Origin: Neoroseomonas terrae
GTDB lineage: Bacteria > Pseudomonadota > Alphaproteobacteria > Acetobacterales > Acetobacteraceae
NCBI RefSeq assembly: GCF_018129025.1
Contig: NZ_JAAEDI010000004.1
Location: 186,001-250,000, forward strand
Reading direction: 5' to 3'
DNA length: 64,000 nucleotides
Position 1 is the stretch's first letter. Each line of letters starts with the position of its first letter. The notes beneath the pieces are model-generated. The model searched no databases. It was not told the origin of the DNA and was given only the letters and a program-made list of their open reading frames with translations. Below, in pieces: positions 1 to 8,036 of this stretch. The position numbers were made by a program, and so were the translations under genes.

Positions 1-1
1 C

Positions 2-163
2 ATGGCGCTCTGGCTGCCGCTCTTCGCGGTTCTCAGCGCGCTGTTCCTGCGGCCGATCAAGGGTGCGGTGGTGGCCTGGATGCTGCGGCTCGGCCTGACG
101 GGCACCGAACACGGGGCGCCGATCATGCCGGCCCCGCCGCGAGAGGGCTCGCCGGATGCCTGA
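2..163 (+). CDS. DUF983 family membrane protein, C-terminal fragment
   Basis: The 3' end of a gene whose start lies before the window. The 53 visible residues begin with a hydrophobic stretch (LWLPLFAVLSALFLRP) followed by an RPIKGAVVAW segment. This matches the last transmembrane helix and tail of DUF983 proteins, small membrane proteins of unknown role common in alphaproteobacteria. Its stop overlaps the start of the UPF0262 gene by 8 bases, so the two are probably co-translated. The family call rests on this short C-terminus only. The first ATG at position 2 is likely internal. Confidence 0.6.
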   Translation: MALWLPLFAVLSALFLRPIKGAVVAWMLRLGLTGTEHGAPIMPAPPREGSPDA

Positions 164-626
164 CCAGCGCCTCATCCGCCTCGAACTGCCCGAGGAACCG
201 CCGGCGCCATCCGCCTTCGCCGAGGCGGACCGCCGCCAGGCGATCGCGGACCTGCTCGCGGCCAACAGCTTCGATCCGCCGGACCTGCCCCCCGGCCCCT
301 ACGCCCTGGTGGTATCGGTGCGGGAGGGGCGGCTGGTCCTCGACATCCGCGACGTGGACAACCGGCCGCTGCATGTCCTGGCGCTGGCGCTCGGCCCCTT
401 CCGGCGGCTGATCAAGGACTACCACATGGTGGTCGAGGCGCATGAGCAGGCGGTGGCCGAAAGCGGCCCGGAAAGCCGCGTCCAGGCGATCGACATGGGT
501 CGCCGCGGCCTGCACAACGAGGGGGCGGAGCTGCTCCGGCAGCGCCTCAAGGGCCGGATCGAGGTGGATTTCGAGACGGCGCGGCGGCTGTTCACCCTGC
601 TCTGTGCGTTGCACCAGCGGATTTAA
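156..626 (+). CDS. UPF0262 family protein
   Basis: A 156-residue protein, normal length for UPF0262, a family restricted largely to alphaproteobacteria and of unknown function. The diagnostic C-terminal half is intact: PFRRLIKDYHMVVEAHE, then AIDMGRRGLHNEGAELLRQR, then EVDFETARRLFTLLCALH at the end. The start ATG overlaps the tail of the preceding DUF983 gene by 8 bases. No signal peptide or membrane segment is visible, so it should be cytoplasmic. The family assignment is firm from the motifs; what it does is not known. Confidence 0.9.
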   Translation: MPDQRLIRLELPEEPPAPSAFAEADRRQAIADLLAANSFDPPDLPPGPYALVVSVREGRLVLDIRDVDNRPLHVLALALGPFRRLIKDYHMVVEAHEQAVAESGPESRVQAIDMGRRGLHNEGAELLRQRLKGRIEVDFETARRLFTLLCALHQRI

Positions 627-728
627 ATTGACCCTGGAGGCTGGCGCCGCCATCCGGCTGTTGCAGCCGTGGTGGGGGGCTGCGCGTTGCTGACGCGTCC
701 CCGGCGCGCGAACGACGAAGGAGAGGCA

Positions 729-1829
729 ATGAAGATCGACGGCACCTGGTATCGCAGCGTGCGCGTGGATGCGGAGGATGGCTGGTCCGTCCGCATCCTC
801 GACCAGACGAAGCTGCCCTGGCAGGTGGAATGGCTGCGTTTGACCAATGAGGACCAGGTCGCCCGCGCCATCCGGTCCATGCAGACGCGCGGCGCACCGC
901 TGATCGGCGCGACGGCGGCTTATGGCGTGGCGCTGGCGATGCGGCGCGATCCCGGGACGTTGGAGGAGGTGTGCCGTCGCCTCGCCGGCACGCGCCCCAC
1001 GGCGATCAATCTGCGCTGGGCGATCGACCGGATGCTCGTTGCGCTGCGCAACCAGCCGCCCGATGCGCGCGTCGCCGCCGCCTATGCCGAGGCCGCCGCC
1101 ATCGCCGACGACGACGCCGCGACATGCGAGGCGATCGGCCGTCACGGCCTGCCGCTGTTGCAGGAAATCGCCAGCCGCAAGCCGAACCAGCCGGTCAATG
1201 TGCTGACTCACTGCAATGCCGGCTGGCTGGCGACGGTGGATTGGGGCACGGCGCTCGCGCCGATCTACATGGCGCATGATGCCGGCCTGCCGATCCATGT
1301 CTGGGTGGATGAGACACGGCCGCGCAACCAGGGCGCCGCGCTGACCGCCTTCGAACTCGGCGCGCATGGCGTGCCGCATACCGTCGTGACGGACAATGCC
1401 GGCGGGCACCTGATGCAGCATGGCGAGGTCGATATCGTCATCGTCGGCACTGACCGCGTGACGCGCACCGGGGACGTCGCCAACAAGATCGGCACTTACC
1501 TGAAGGCGCTGACCGCGAAGGACAACGGCGTGCCCTTCTGGGTGGCTCTGCCGCATTCGACGCTCGATATGCGCGTCGGCGACGGCGTGACGGAGATCCC
1601 GATCGAGGAACGCAGCCAGGCCGAGGTGACGGACCTGACAGGCCGGACCAGCGACGGCCGGATCGAGACGATCCGCGTCGTCGCCGGCGGCAGCCCGGCC
1701 GCCAACCCGGCCTTCGACGTGACGCCGGCACGGCTGGTGACGGGGCTGATCACCGAGCGCGGCCGCATCGCCGCGACCGGAGAGGCGATTGCCGCGATGT
1801 ATCCCGAGAAGGTCGCCGAGCCCGCTTGA
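729..1829 (+). CDS. mtnA: S-methyl-5-thioribose-1-phosphate isomerase
   Basis: Converts methylthioribose-1-phosphate to methylthioribulose-1-phosphate in methionine salvage, in the cytoplasm. 366 residues. The eIF2B-like isomerase fold signatures are present: RGAPLIGATAAYG (about 54-66), VLTHCNAGWLA with the catalytic Cys at 162, and VGTDRVTRTGDVANKIGTY with the catalytic Asp at 242. The ATG at 729 is chosen over an upstream in-frame ATG at 669 because it follows a good GGAGAG ribosome site and gives the usual N-terminus. No other mtn genes are nearby. The next gene, an FAD dehydrogenase, starts 32 bases downstream and may be co-transcribed. Confidence 0.95.
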   Translation: MKIDGTWYRSVRVDAEDGWSVRILDQTKLPWQVEWLRLTNEDQVARAIRSMQTRGAPLIGATAAYGVALAMRRDPGTLEEVCRRLAGTRPTAINLRWAIDRMLVALRNQPPDARVAAAYAEAAAIADDDAATCEAIGRHGLPLLQEIASRKPNQPVNVLTHCNAGWLATVDWGTALAPIYMAHDAGLPIHVWVDETRPRNQGAALTAFELGAHGVPHTVVTDNAGGHLMQHGEVDIVIVGTDRVTRTGDVANKIGTYLKALTAKDNGVPFWVALPHSTLDMRVGDGVTEIPIEERSQAEVTDLTGRTSDGRIETIRVVAGGSPAANPAFDVTPARLVTGLITERGRIAATGEAIAAMYPEKVAEPA

Positions 1830-1860
1830 CCGGCCGCGCCGCGGGGGCAGGATCGCGGCC

Positions 1861-3267
1861 ATGGAAACGCTCAAGGAACTGGCCGAGGCCCTCGGCCCGC
1901 GGAACTGCCTGACCGAAGCTGGCGATGTCGCGCCCTATGCGGTGGATTGGCGCCAGCATTGGCATGGCACGCCCGCCGCCGTGTTGCGCCCGGGCACGAC
2001 CGAGGAGGTAGCGATCGCCATCCGCGCCTGCGCCGCGGCCGGTCTGGCGGTGGTGCCCGCTGGCGGGCGCACCGGGCTCTGCGGCGGCGCGGTGGCGCCG
2101 GCCAACGGACCGCCATCGGTGGTGCTCAGCCTCGAGCGCCTGAACCGCATCCGCAGCGTCGATGCGCGGGACTTCTCGATCGTCGCCGAGGCCGGCTGCA
2201 TCGTGCAGAACGTGCAGCAGGCTGCCGCGGCGGTGGACCGGCTGTTCCCGCTGTCCTGGGGTGCGCAGGGCTCGGCCATGGTGGGCGGCGCGCTGTCCAC
2301 CAATGCAGGCGGCATCCGCACGCTGCGCTGGGGAAATGCGCGGGACCTGGTGATGGGCCTCGAGGTCGTGCTGCCCGATGGCCGCGTGCTGAACGACCTC
2401 CGGCGCGTGCGGAAGGACAATTCCGGCTACGCGCTGCGCCACCTGTTTCTGGGCGGGGAGGGGACGCTCGGCGTCATCACCGCCGCCGCCCTGCGCATCG
2501 TGCCCGCGCTGAAGCGTGTCGAGACCGCCTTCGTCGCCGTGCCATCGCCGGAGGCCGCGCTGAACCTGTTCTCCCGCGTCATGGAGAGCGGTGCCGACGT
2601 CATCGCCTTCGAACTCATCATCGGCGAATGCATGGACATCGTGGAGCGCAACGGCATCGGCATCCGCATCCCGCTGCCGGTGGGCAGCCCGTGGTACGTG
2701 ATGGTCGAACTCGCCGCCGCGCATCCTTCCGTGCCGCTGCGGGAGATGCTGGAGGACACGCTGGCCGCGGGCGCCGAGGCGGAGGACGTGCTCGACGCCG
2801 CCATCGCCGACAACGAGGCCCAGCGCGCCATGATTTGGCGCATCCGCGAGGACTGGCCGGATTGCGGCCGGCGCGAAGCGCCGACGATCAACACCGACAC
2901 CGCCGTGCCGGTCTCCGCCGTGCCCGAGTTCTGCGCGCGGGTGAAGGCGGCGCTCGCAGAGCGCTGGCCAGAGGGCCGACTGATCGCGATCGGCCATGCC
3001 GGCGACGGCAACATCCATGTCAGCCTGATGGCGCCGCGCGGCACGAGCTACGCCGATTGGACGGCGCGGGCGCGCGATGCGGAGGGCATCGTGAATGCCA
3101 TCTCCGTCGACCTCGGCGGCTCTTTCTCCGCCGAGCACGGCATCGGGCAGTCGAAGCGCCATGCGATGGCGACGCACAAGGACCCCGTCGCGCTCGGCGT
3201 GATGCGCGCCGTCAAGGCGGCGATCGATCCGCGCGGCATGATGAACCCCGGGAAGATGCTACCCTGA
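1861..3267 (+). CDS. FAD-binding oxidase/dehydrogenase (GlcD / D-2-hydroxyacid type)
   Basis: 468 residues. The N-terminal half is a PCMH-type FAD-binding domain with PAGGRTGLCGGA, then GGALSTNAGGIRTLRWGN and the DNSGYALRHLFLGGEGTLGVIT segment. The C-terminal half is the FAD-oxidase_C domain with GHAGDGNIHVSLM and SAEHGIGQSKR, the metal and substrate region of D-lactate, D-2-hydroxyglutarate and glycolate dehydrogenases. It probably oxidises a D-2-hydroxy acid to the keto acid and passes electrons to a quinone or electron-transfer flavoprotein; the substrate cannot be told. The ATG at 1861 begins right after the mtnA stop, without overlap. Confidence 0.88.
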   Translation: METLKELAEALGPRNCLTEAGDVAPYAVDWRQHWHGTPAAVLRPGTTEEVAIAIRACAAAGLAVVPAGGRTGLCGGAVAPANGPPSVVLSLERLNRIRSVDARDFSIVAEAGCIVQNVQQAAAAVDRLFPLSWGAQGSAMVGGALSTNAGGIRTLRWGNARDLVMGLEVVLPDGRVLNDLRRVRKDNSGYALRHLFLGGEGTLGVITAAALRIVPALKRVETAFVAVPSPEAALNLFSRVMESGADVIAFELIIGECMDIVERNGIGIRIPLPVGSPWYVMVELAAAHPSVPLREMLEDTLAAGAEAEDVLDAAIADNEAQRAMIWRIREDWPDCGRREAPTINTDTAVPVSAVPEFCARVKAALAERWPEGRLIAIGHAGDGNIHVSLMAPRGTSYADWTARARDAEGIVNAISVDLGGSFSAEHGIGQSKRHAMATHKDPVALGVMRAVKAAIDPRGMMNPGKMLP

Positions 3268-3382
3268 CAGCATGGGGTTCGAGGATGTCGCACCGCGCCT
3301 GGTCGCCGCCTTGCTGCGGGGCGCGGCGATCGGCCATGGAGCGCCCGTACCGGCAGCGTTCCGCTGCGCGCATGGCGTGCCC

Positions 3383-3541
3383 ATGATCCGCGGCCTCCTC
3401 CTGACCGGCTGCCTGGCCGGCCTCGTCGCCTGCGCGCGGCCCGCGCCGCCGCCGGAGCAACCGACGCATCGGTGCTACGAGATTCCGAACGGCCTCGCGG
3501 CCTGCGACCCGATCAACCCGGAGCCGGCGCCGGCCCGTTGA
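3383..3541 (+). CDS. Small putative lipoprotein
   Basis: A 52-residue protein with a short hydrophobic leader and a lipobox-like LVAC at residues 14-17, followed by a Pro-rich mature part with two more cysteines. This suggests a small membrane-anchored lipoprotein of unknown role. The ATG at 3383 places the signal sequence at the very N-terminus; an earlier in-frame ATG at 3272 would bury it. Its 3' end overlaps the convergent mgsA gene by 29 bases. It resembles the very short cysteine-rich lipoproteins common in this group, but I recognise no family. Confidence 0.55.
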   Translation: MIRGLLLTGCLAGLVACARPAPPPEQPTHRCYEIPNGLAACDPINPEPAPAR

Positions 3542-3911
3542 GCAGCCCGCCCTTCACCAGCAGATCCGCCGTCGCCGGGCTGAACGCCGCCGGGATGTCA
3601 TAGACCAGCGCGATCCGCAGCAGCGCCTTCACATCCACGTCGTGCGCCTGCGGCGTCAGGGGATCGGGGAAGAAGATCAGGGCGTGGACCTCGCCCTCGG
3701 CGATCATGCCGCCGATCTGCTGGTCGCCGCCGAGCGGGCCGGACTTCACCGCCCGGATCGGCAGTTCCGGCGATTGCGCGCGAATGGTCGCCCCCGTCGT
3801 CGCCGTGCTGACGATGGCGTGCGGTGCGAGTTCCGCCGCATGCCGCGCCACCCAACCGGCGAGTGCCGGTTTCATGCGGTCATGCGCGACGAGAGCGAGG
3901 GTGATCGGCAT
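3513..3911 (-). CDS. mgsA: Methylglyoxal synthase
   Basis: Converts dihydroxyacetone phosphate to methylglyoxal and phosphate, a cytoplasmic bypass of lower glycolysis. 132 residues, normal length. All family landmarks are visible: LALVAHDRMK with His10, a TATTG phosphate loop, SGPLGGDQQIGGMI with the catalytic base Asp63 (Asp71 in E. coli), then FFPDPLTPQAHDVDVKALLR with His90 (His98 in E. coli). The start at 3911 gives the canonical MPITLALVAHD beginning. It converges with the small lipoprotein gene and overlaps its end. A strong hairpin lies between it and the NHL gene upstream. Confidence 0.95.
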   Translation of the reverse strand: MPITLALVAHDRMKPALAGWVARHAAELAPHAIVSTATTGATIRAQSPELPIRAVKSGPLGGDQQIGGMIAEGEVHALIFFPDPLTPQAHDVDVKALLRIALVYDIPAAFSPATADLLVKGGLLNGPAPAPG

Positions 3912-3945
3912 CGCGCGGAGACTCCAGGGAACCGGCGCGCCGATC

Positions 3946-3978
3946 CTAGAGCGGTTCCACCCGATGGCGGAACCGCTC
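3946..3978. repeat. CTAGAGC-edged palindrome, terminator-like
   Basis: A CTAGAGC edge at 3946-3952 runs into a perfect 10-bp stem, GAGCGGTTCC at 3949-3958 and GGAACCGCTC at 3969-3978, with a 10-base loop. It lies between two minus-strand genes, the NHL protein (ends at 3994) and mgsA (starts at 3911). It could stop transcription from the NHL gene. The same CTAGAGC edge recurs at 31592, 58621 and 62878. Confidence 0.65.
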
Positions 3979-3993
3979 GGGGCGCAACGCGTG

Positions 3994-5127
3994 CTACCGG
4001 TTCTGGTCGACCCGGCGGAAGCGCTGCACGCGCTGCCCGGTGTCCACCTCGCTGATGTAGATGTTGCCAGTGCTGTCGACCGCGATGTTGTGCGGCACCA
4101 TGAACTGGCCGGCGTAGCGGCCCATGCGGCCGAAGGTGGACAGCACGGCGCCGTCGCTCCGCCGCAGCACGCGCGCGACGGAATTGGTGTTGTCGGCGCT
4201 GAACAGGAAGCGCTGCTCCGGATCGCGGGAAGGCACGACATCGGCGATGGCGCCGTTCAGCAGGGTCTCGCGCGCGACGAAGAATTCCTGCACGAAGGTG
4301 CCGTCGCGGCGGAACACCTGCACGCGGTTGTTGGCGCGGTCGCAGACATAGACCAGGTTGTCACGCGTCAGCCGCACGCAGTGCACGGGGCTAGCGAAGC
4401 TGCGCGACGGCGGCTGGGCGGGGTTGTAGGCCGGCAGCGGATTGTCGTTCGGCCGCTCACCATAGGCACCCCAGTGTCGCAGATAGGCGCCGGTATCCAT
4501 GTTGAAGACGATGACGCGGCGATTGCCGTAGCCATCGGCCACGAAGACCTCCCGCGTCCGCACATCGACCTCGGTGTCGGCGGGGCGGTTTAGGTTGGCC
4601 GTGTCGTTGCTGCCGGTCGAGGCGCCGGCGCGGCCGATCTGCATCCTGAACTGGCCGTCCAGGCTGAACTTCAGCAACTGGTGGTCGCGCGGGCCGTTGC
4701 CGGCGAGCCAGACATTGTCCTCGTCGTCCACGTAGATGCCGTGCTCGCTTTCCGGCCACTCAAAGCCCTGGCCCGGACCGCCCCAGGAGCGGATGAGGTT
4801 GCCGGCCATGTCGAAGACGAGAACGGGCGGCGCGGCGACGCAGCAGATGGTGGGCTGCGGCGTGCGGCCGGCCAGCACCTGGCGTTCCTGCAGCGAGCGA
4901 GGGCGATGGACGATCCAGATATGGTCGCGCCGGTCCACGGCGACGCCGGCGACCTGGCCGAAGATCCAGTTGTTCGGCAGCGCCTTCGGCCAGTGGGGGT
5001 CGACGGCGAAGCCGGGCGGCGCCTCCTCGGGCGGGTGGCTGTGCTGCTGCGCGGGGGCAGCGGTCGCGGAGAGGAGGAGGGCAGCGGCGACCAGCAGGCC
5101 CCGGCGCCAGTGGCGAAGCGGCGACAT
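3994..5127 (-). CDS. Exported NHL-repeat six-bladed beta-propeller protein
   Basis: 377 residues. A Sec signal peptide (basic RHWRRG, hydrophobic LLVAAALLLSA, cleavage near APAQ) is followed by repeated NHL/YncE-like blades, for example GVAVDRRDHIWIVHRP, YVDDEDNVWLAGNG, VFVADGYGNRRVIVFN, LVYVCDRANNRVQVF and IAVDSTGNIYISEVDTG. These are typical of periplasmic beta-propellers related to the peptidyl-alpha-hydroxyglycine lyase family, although no enzymatic role is shown here. The ATG at 5127 is chosen over one at 5151 because an AAGGAACG ribosome site sits just ahead of it and it starts the signal peptide. The ligand or substrate is unknown. Confidence 0.82.
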   Translation of the reverse strand: MSPLRHWRRGLLVAAALLLSATAAPAQQHSHPPEEAPPGFAVDPHWPKALPNNWIFGQVAGVAVDRRDHIWIVHRPRSLQERQVLAGRTPQPTICCVAAPPVLVFDMAGNLIRSWGGPGQGFEWPESEHGIYVDDEDNVWLAGNGPRDHQLLKFSLDGQFRMQIGRAGASTGSNDTANLNRPADTEVDVRTREVFVADGYGNRRVIVFNMDTGAYLRHWGAYGERPNDNPLPAYNPAQPPSRSFASPVHCVRLTRDNLVYVCDRANNRVQVFRRDGTFVQEFFVARETLLNGAIADVVPSRDPEQRFLFSADNTNSVARVLRRSDGAVLSTFGRMGRYAGQFMVPHNIAVDSTGNIYISEVDTGQRVQRFRRVDQNR

Positions 5128-5241
5128 GATGCGTTCCTTCCCATTGGGCACTGTCGGCCCATGAATCCGAACGGTATCGCTGCAACGGATGGTTGAGGAA
5201 GATGGGTGCGCCCCGCGCGCGCGGTCACAATGCCGCGCGGC

Positions 5242-5577
5242 TCAGGCGGGCGGCACCTCGCCGACGTCACGGAACACCGGCTTGCCGGCCGCGGCGAAGC
5301 GGGCGAGTTCGGCATCCGCCCCGGCACTGCCCCCGCCGATCCGCAGCACCGCGTCGCAGCGATCGGCGAGCGCGAGGGAGAGCGGCATCATCACCTCGTC
5401 GAAGGCATCGCCTTCCGCCGTGGCGATGATGGGCAGCGCCATGTTCACGCCGATCACCGGCACATGGCCGAGGCGGAACAGCGCGAGTGCGGCGCGGTTC
5501 ATCTGCGCCGGCCGCGCCGCGCGCATCGCGGCATCCGCGCCGCCGGCGGTATAGGGGCCGGCGACCATGATCCACAT
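5242..5577 (-). CDS. Nucleoside 2-deoxyribosyltransferase-like protein (DUF4406-like)
   Basis: 111 residues beginning MWIMVAGPYTAGG, the phosphate-binding opening of small Rossmann-like nucleoside 2-deoxyribosyltransferase/DUF4406 proteins. It ends with a segment (LADRCDAVLRIGGGSAGADAEL) like the catalytic half of that fold. Its start codon overlaps the otnC stop in a TGATG junction at 5575-5579, so it is translationally coupled to the acid-sugar genes. In this context it might hydrolyse or transfer a small sugar-linked compound, but that is inference. No signal peptide. Confidence 0.65.
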   Translation of the reverse strand: MWIMVAGPYTAGGADAAMRAARPAQMNRAALALFRLGHVPVIGVNMALPIIATAEGDAFDEVMMPLSLALADRCDAVLRIGGGSAGADAELARFAAAGKPVFRDVGEVPPA

Positions 5578-6209
5578 CAGCCGAAGGTCTCCAGCAGGTC
5601 GTCCACCTGCGCGGGTGTCAGGGTGCGGGCGGGCGTCCCGCGCAGCAGCAGGGCGAGGCGCGCGGATTCCTCCAGCTCCTCCGCTGCCGCGACGGCATCG
5701 GCCAGGGTCTTTCCGCTGACGACCGGGCCGTGATTGGCGAGCAGCACGGCCTTGGCGGTTCTCGACGCTTCGTGGATGTCGGATTCCATCGCCGCGTCGC
5801 CGGGGCGGTAATAGCGGATGACCGGCAAAGACCGCCCGACGCGCATGACGAAATACGGCGTCAGCGGCGGGATCGGCGCCGTCTCGCCCGGCTCGGCGAG
5901 GCAGCCGATGGCGGTCGCATAGGTCGAATGCAGATGCACGACGGCACCGGCATCCGGCCGCGCCGTCAGCACCGCGCGGTGCATGAACACTTCCTTCGAC
6001 GGCTTGTCGCCGCCGACATGCGACCAGTCTGAGCCCAGCTTGCTGATCCGCGCGGGATCGAGCCGCCCGAGGCAGGAATTGGTCGGCGTCATCAGGTAGC
6101 CGTCCGGCAGCCGCACGCTGATGTTCCCCGCCGTGCCGACCGAATATCCGCGCTGGAACAGGGAGGCGCCGAGCATCGCGAGCTGCTCGCGGATCGCCGG
6201 CTCATCCAT
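5577..6209 (-). CDS. otnC: 3-oxo-tetronate 4-phosphate decarboxylase (class II aldolase family)
   Basis: 210 residues, full-length class II aldolase/adducin domain. Metal-site residues are visible: Glu73 in SKEVFMH, His92 and His94 in VVHLHSTYATA, and His160 in LLANHGPV. The adjacent kinase OtnK is the defining partner: OtnK phosphorylates a 3-oxo-tetronate and OtnC decarboxylates the product to dihydroxyacetone phosphate. The start overlaps the otnK end by 8 bases. A fuculose-phosphate aldolase-like role cannot be excluded from this protein alone, but the neighbour argues for OtnC. Confidence 0.88.
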   Translation of the reverse strand: MDEPAIREQLAMLGASLFQRGYSVGTAGNISVRLPDGYLMTPTNSCLGRLDPARISKLGSDWSHVGGDKPSKEVFMHRAVLTARPDAGAVVHLHSTYATAIGCLAEPGETAPIPPLTPYFVMRVGRSLPVIRYYRPGDAAMESDIHEASRTAKAVLLANHGPVVSGKTLADAVAAAEELEESARLALLLRGTPARTLTPAQVDDLLETFG

Positions 6210-7461
6210 GGTCGAACGCCTTCAGGAAGAAGTCCCGCGCGCCGAAATTGCCCGACTTCAACGCGAGGTGCAGGCCCGTCGGGTTGGCGTAGGTCCAGGG
6301 CACGCCCGGGTCGATCTCGGGCCCGATGCGGAGCGACGTCACACCAAGACGCGTGACGACGGCGCCGGAGGTCTCGCCGCCCGCCACCACCATGCGGCCG
6401 ACGCCACGTTCCACCAGCCCCGCGGCGATGGTGGCGACAGCCTCTTCGACCAGCGCGCCGGCGGCGTCGCGACCGAGCTTCGCCTGCAACGCCGCGACCT
6501 TGTCCGGTGTGGCGCTCGCCGCAATCACGACGGGGCGTGCGGCGTCGAGCTTGCCCTCCACCCAGGCCAGCGCCTGCGCCGCCATCGCCGCCGCGTCGGG
6601 CGTGGCGAGCGCATCCAGCTCCAGCACCGGCACATGGTCCCGTGCCACGCCGATCTGCCCGAGCGTCGCGCGCGAGCACGACCCGGCAACCACCGCCGCC
6701 GCACCCTTCGCGGCCGGCAGCGCATCCGCATCGGCGCGCGCGGGCAGCAGGCCGGCGCGGCGGAAATTCTCGGGCAGGCCCATCGCGACGCCCGACCCGC
6801 CGGTGACGAGCGCATGCGGCGCGACGGCCTCGCCGATCGCCATCAGATGCGCATCCGTCACCGCATCCACGATCGCCCAGCGCCGGCCGGATTCCGTCAG
6901 CCGCGTCATCTCCCGCCGGATCGCCGCGGCACCCTGTTCCACCGTGTTGAAGGGAACGAGCCCGACGCCGCCCTCCGCCTGCCGCGACAGCACGCGCACC
7001 AGGTTCGGATCGGTCATCGGGGTGAGGGGGTGGTTCTCCATCCCGCTCTCGCTCAGCAGCGCGCCGCCGACGAACAGATGGCCGAGATAGATGGTCCGCC
7101 CATTGGTCGGGAAGGCCGGGCAGGCGATGGCGAAGCCCGAGCCCAGCCGCTTCAGCAGCGCGTCGCCCACCGGGCCGATATTGCCTTCATCCGTGCTGTC
7201 GAAGGTCGAGCAGTATTTCCAGAAAAGCTGCTTCGCACCGGCGGCGGTCAGCGCATCGCAGGCCGTGAGCGATTGCCCCACCGCATCCGCGACCGGCGCG
7301 GTGCGGATCTTCAGCGCGATGATGACGGCATCCGCATCCGGCAGCTTGTCTTCAGGCACGCCGATGACCTGAACGGCCGACATGCCGCCCTTGACCAGCG
7401 TGTTGGCGAGGTCCGTCGCCCCGGTGAAATCATCGGCGATGCAGCCGAGCAGCAGGGGCAT
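6202..7461 (-). CDS. otnK: 3-oxo-tetronate kinase (DUF1537 family)
   Basis: 419 residues. The N-terminal sugar-binding domain opens LLLGCIADDFTGATDLANTL (residues 3-22). The C-terminal nucleotide-binding domain carries VAGGETSGAVVTRLG and ends with the LKSGNFGARDFF segment typical of the four-carbon acid sugar kinase family. It phosphorylates a 3-oxo-tetronate derived from threonate or erythronate. The start at 7461 follows a GAAGGAAGG ribosome site. No dehydrogenase of the LtnD type, needed for the first step, lies in the visible cluster, so the pathway is incomplete here or supplied elsewhere. Confidence 0.92.
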   Translation of the reverse strand: MPLLLGCIADDFTGATDLANTLVKGGMSAVQVIGVPEDKLPDADAVIIALKIRTAPVADAVGQSLTACDALTAAGAKQLFWKYCSTFDSTDEGNIGPVGDALLKRLGSGFAIACPAFPTNGRTIYLGHLFVGGALLSESGMENHPLTPMTDPNLVRVLSRQAEGGVGLVPFNTVEQGAAAIRREMTRLTESGRRWAIVDAVTDAHLMAIGEAVAPHALVTGGSGVAMGLPENFRRAGLLPARADADALPAAKGAAAVVAGSCSRATLGQIGVARDHVPVLELDALATPDAAAMAAQALAWVEGKLDAARPVVIAASATPDKVAALQAKLGRDAAGALVEEAVATIAAGLVERGVGRMVVAGGETSGAVVTRLGVTSLRIGPEIDPGVPWTYANPTGLHLALKSGNFGARDFFLKAFDHG

Positions 7462-7474
7462 TGCGTGCCTTCCT

Positions 7475-7960
7475 TCAGAAGATTGGCGTTCCATCCTTGC
7501 GGTAATAGACGCTCTTGCCGTCCTCACCGGGCAGGATCATCAGGTCGTCGTCGGGGTAGATCACCTTCTCGAACAGCGTGCGGTCGCCGATCTCGAGGTA
7601 GAGACAATCGGCATCCCCACGATTCACCAGATGATGCGCATCCCAGGTGCCGGCGCGGAAGCCGGCGCACATGCCGGCCGCCATCGGCGTCTCCCCGGCA
7701 TCCGTCACCAATGTGCACGACCCTTCGAGGATGTAGACGAACTCGTCCTGCTTCTCATGCGCATGGCGCAGCGCGGAGGCGGAGCCCGGCGGCAGTCGCG
7801 TCAGGTTCACGCCGAAATTCCGCAGGCCGAAGCGGTCGCCGAGGATGCGCTTCTCGCGCCCGCCGATCTTGTCCACGAGGTCCGCCGGGTAGGTCGACGG
7901 CCGCGCGCGCGGCGGCACCTCGATGGCGGTCAGGGCGACGGGCGGCGGCGTATCGCTCAT
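7475..7960 (-). CDS. Cupin domain protein
   Basis: 161 residues with a conserved single cupin barrel. Metal-type motif 1 is visible as HAHEKQDEFVYILEG (His66, His68, Glu73). Motif 2 is less complete (PMAAGMCAGFRAGTWDAHHLVN). The end, EDGKSVYYRKDGTPIF, fits acid-sugar or transcription-linked cupins whose role is usually sensing or isomerising a small acid. It lies 13 bases ahead of otnK on the same strand, so a place in the tetronate pathway is plausible. A GAGGGAAC ribosome site supports the ATG at 7960. Confidence 0.82.
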   Translation of the reverse strand: MSDTPPPVALTAIEVPPRARPSTYPADLVDKIGGREKRILGDRFGLRNFGVNLTRLPPGSASALRHAHEKQDEFVYILEGSCTLVTDAGETPMAAGMCAGFRAGTWDAHHLVNRGDADCLYLEIGDRTLFEKVIYPDDDLMILPGEDGKSVYYRKDGTPIF

Positions 7961-8036
7961 GGACGGTTCCCTCGGATCAGCCCAGCCGGCCTTCCAGCCG
8001 GGCCTTCATGTGCATCCTGGCCGTCGCACCACTCAC

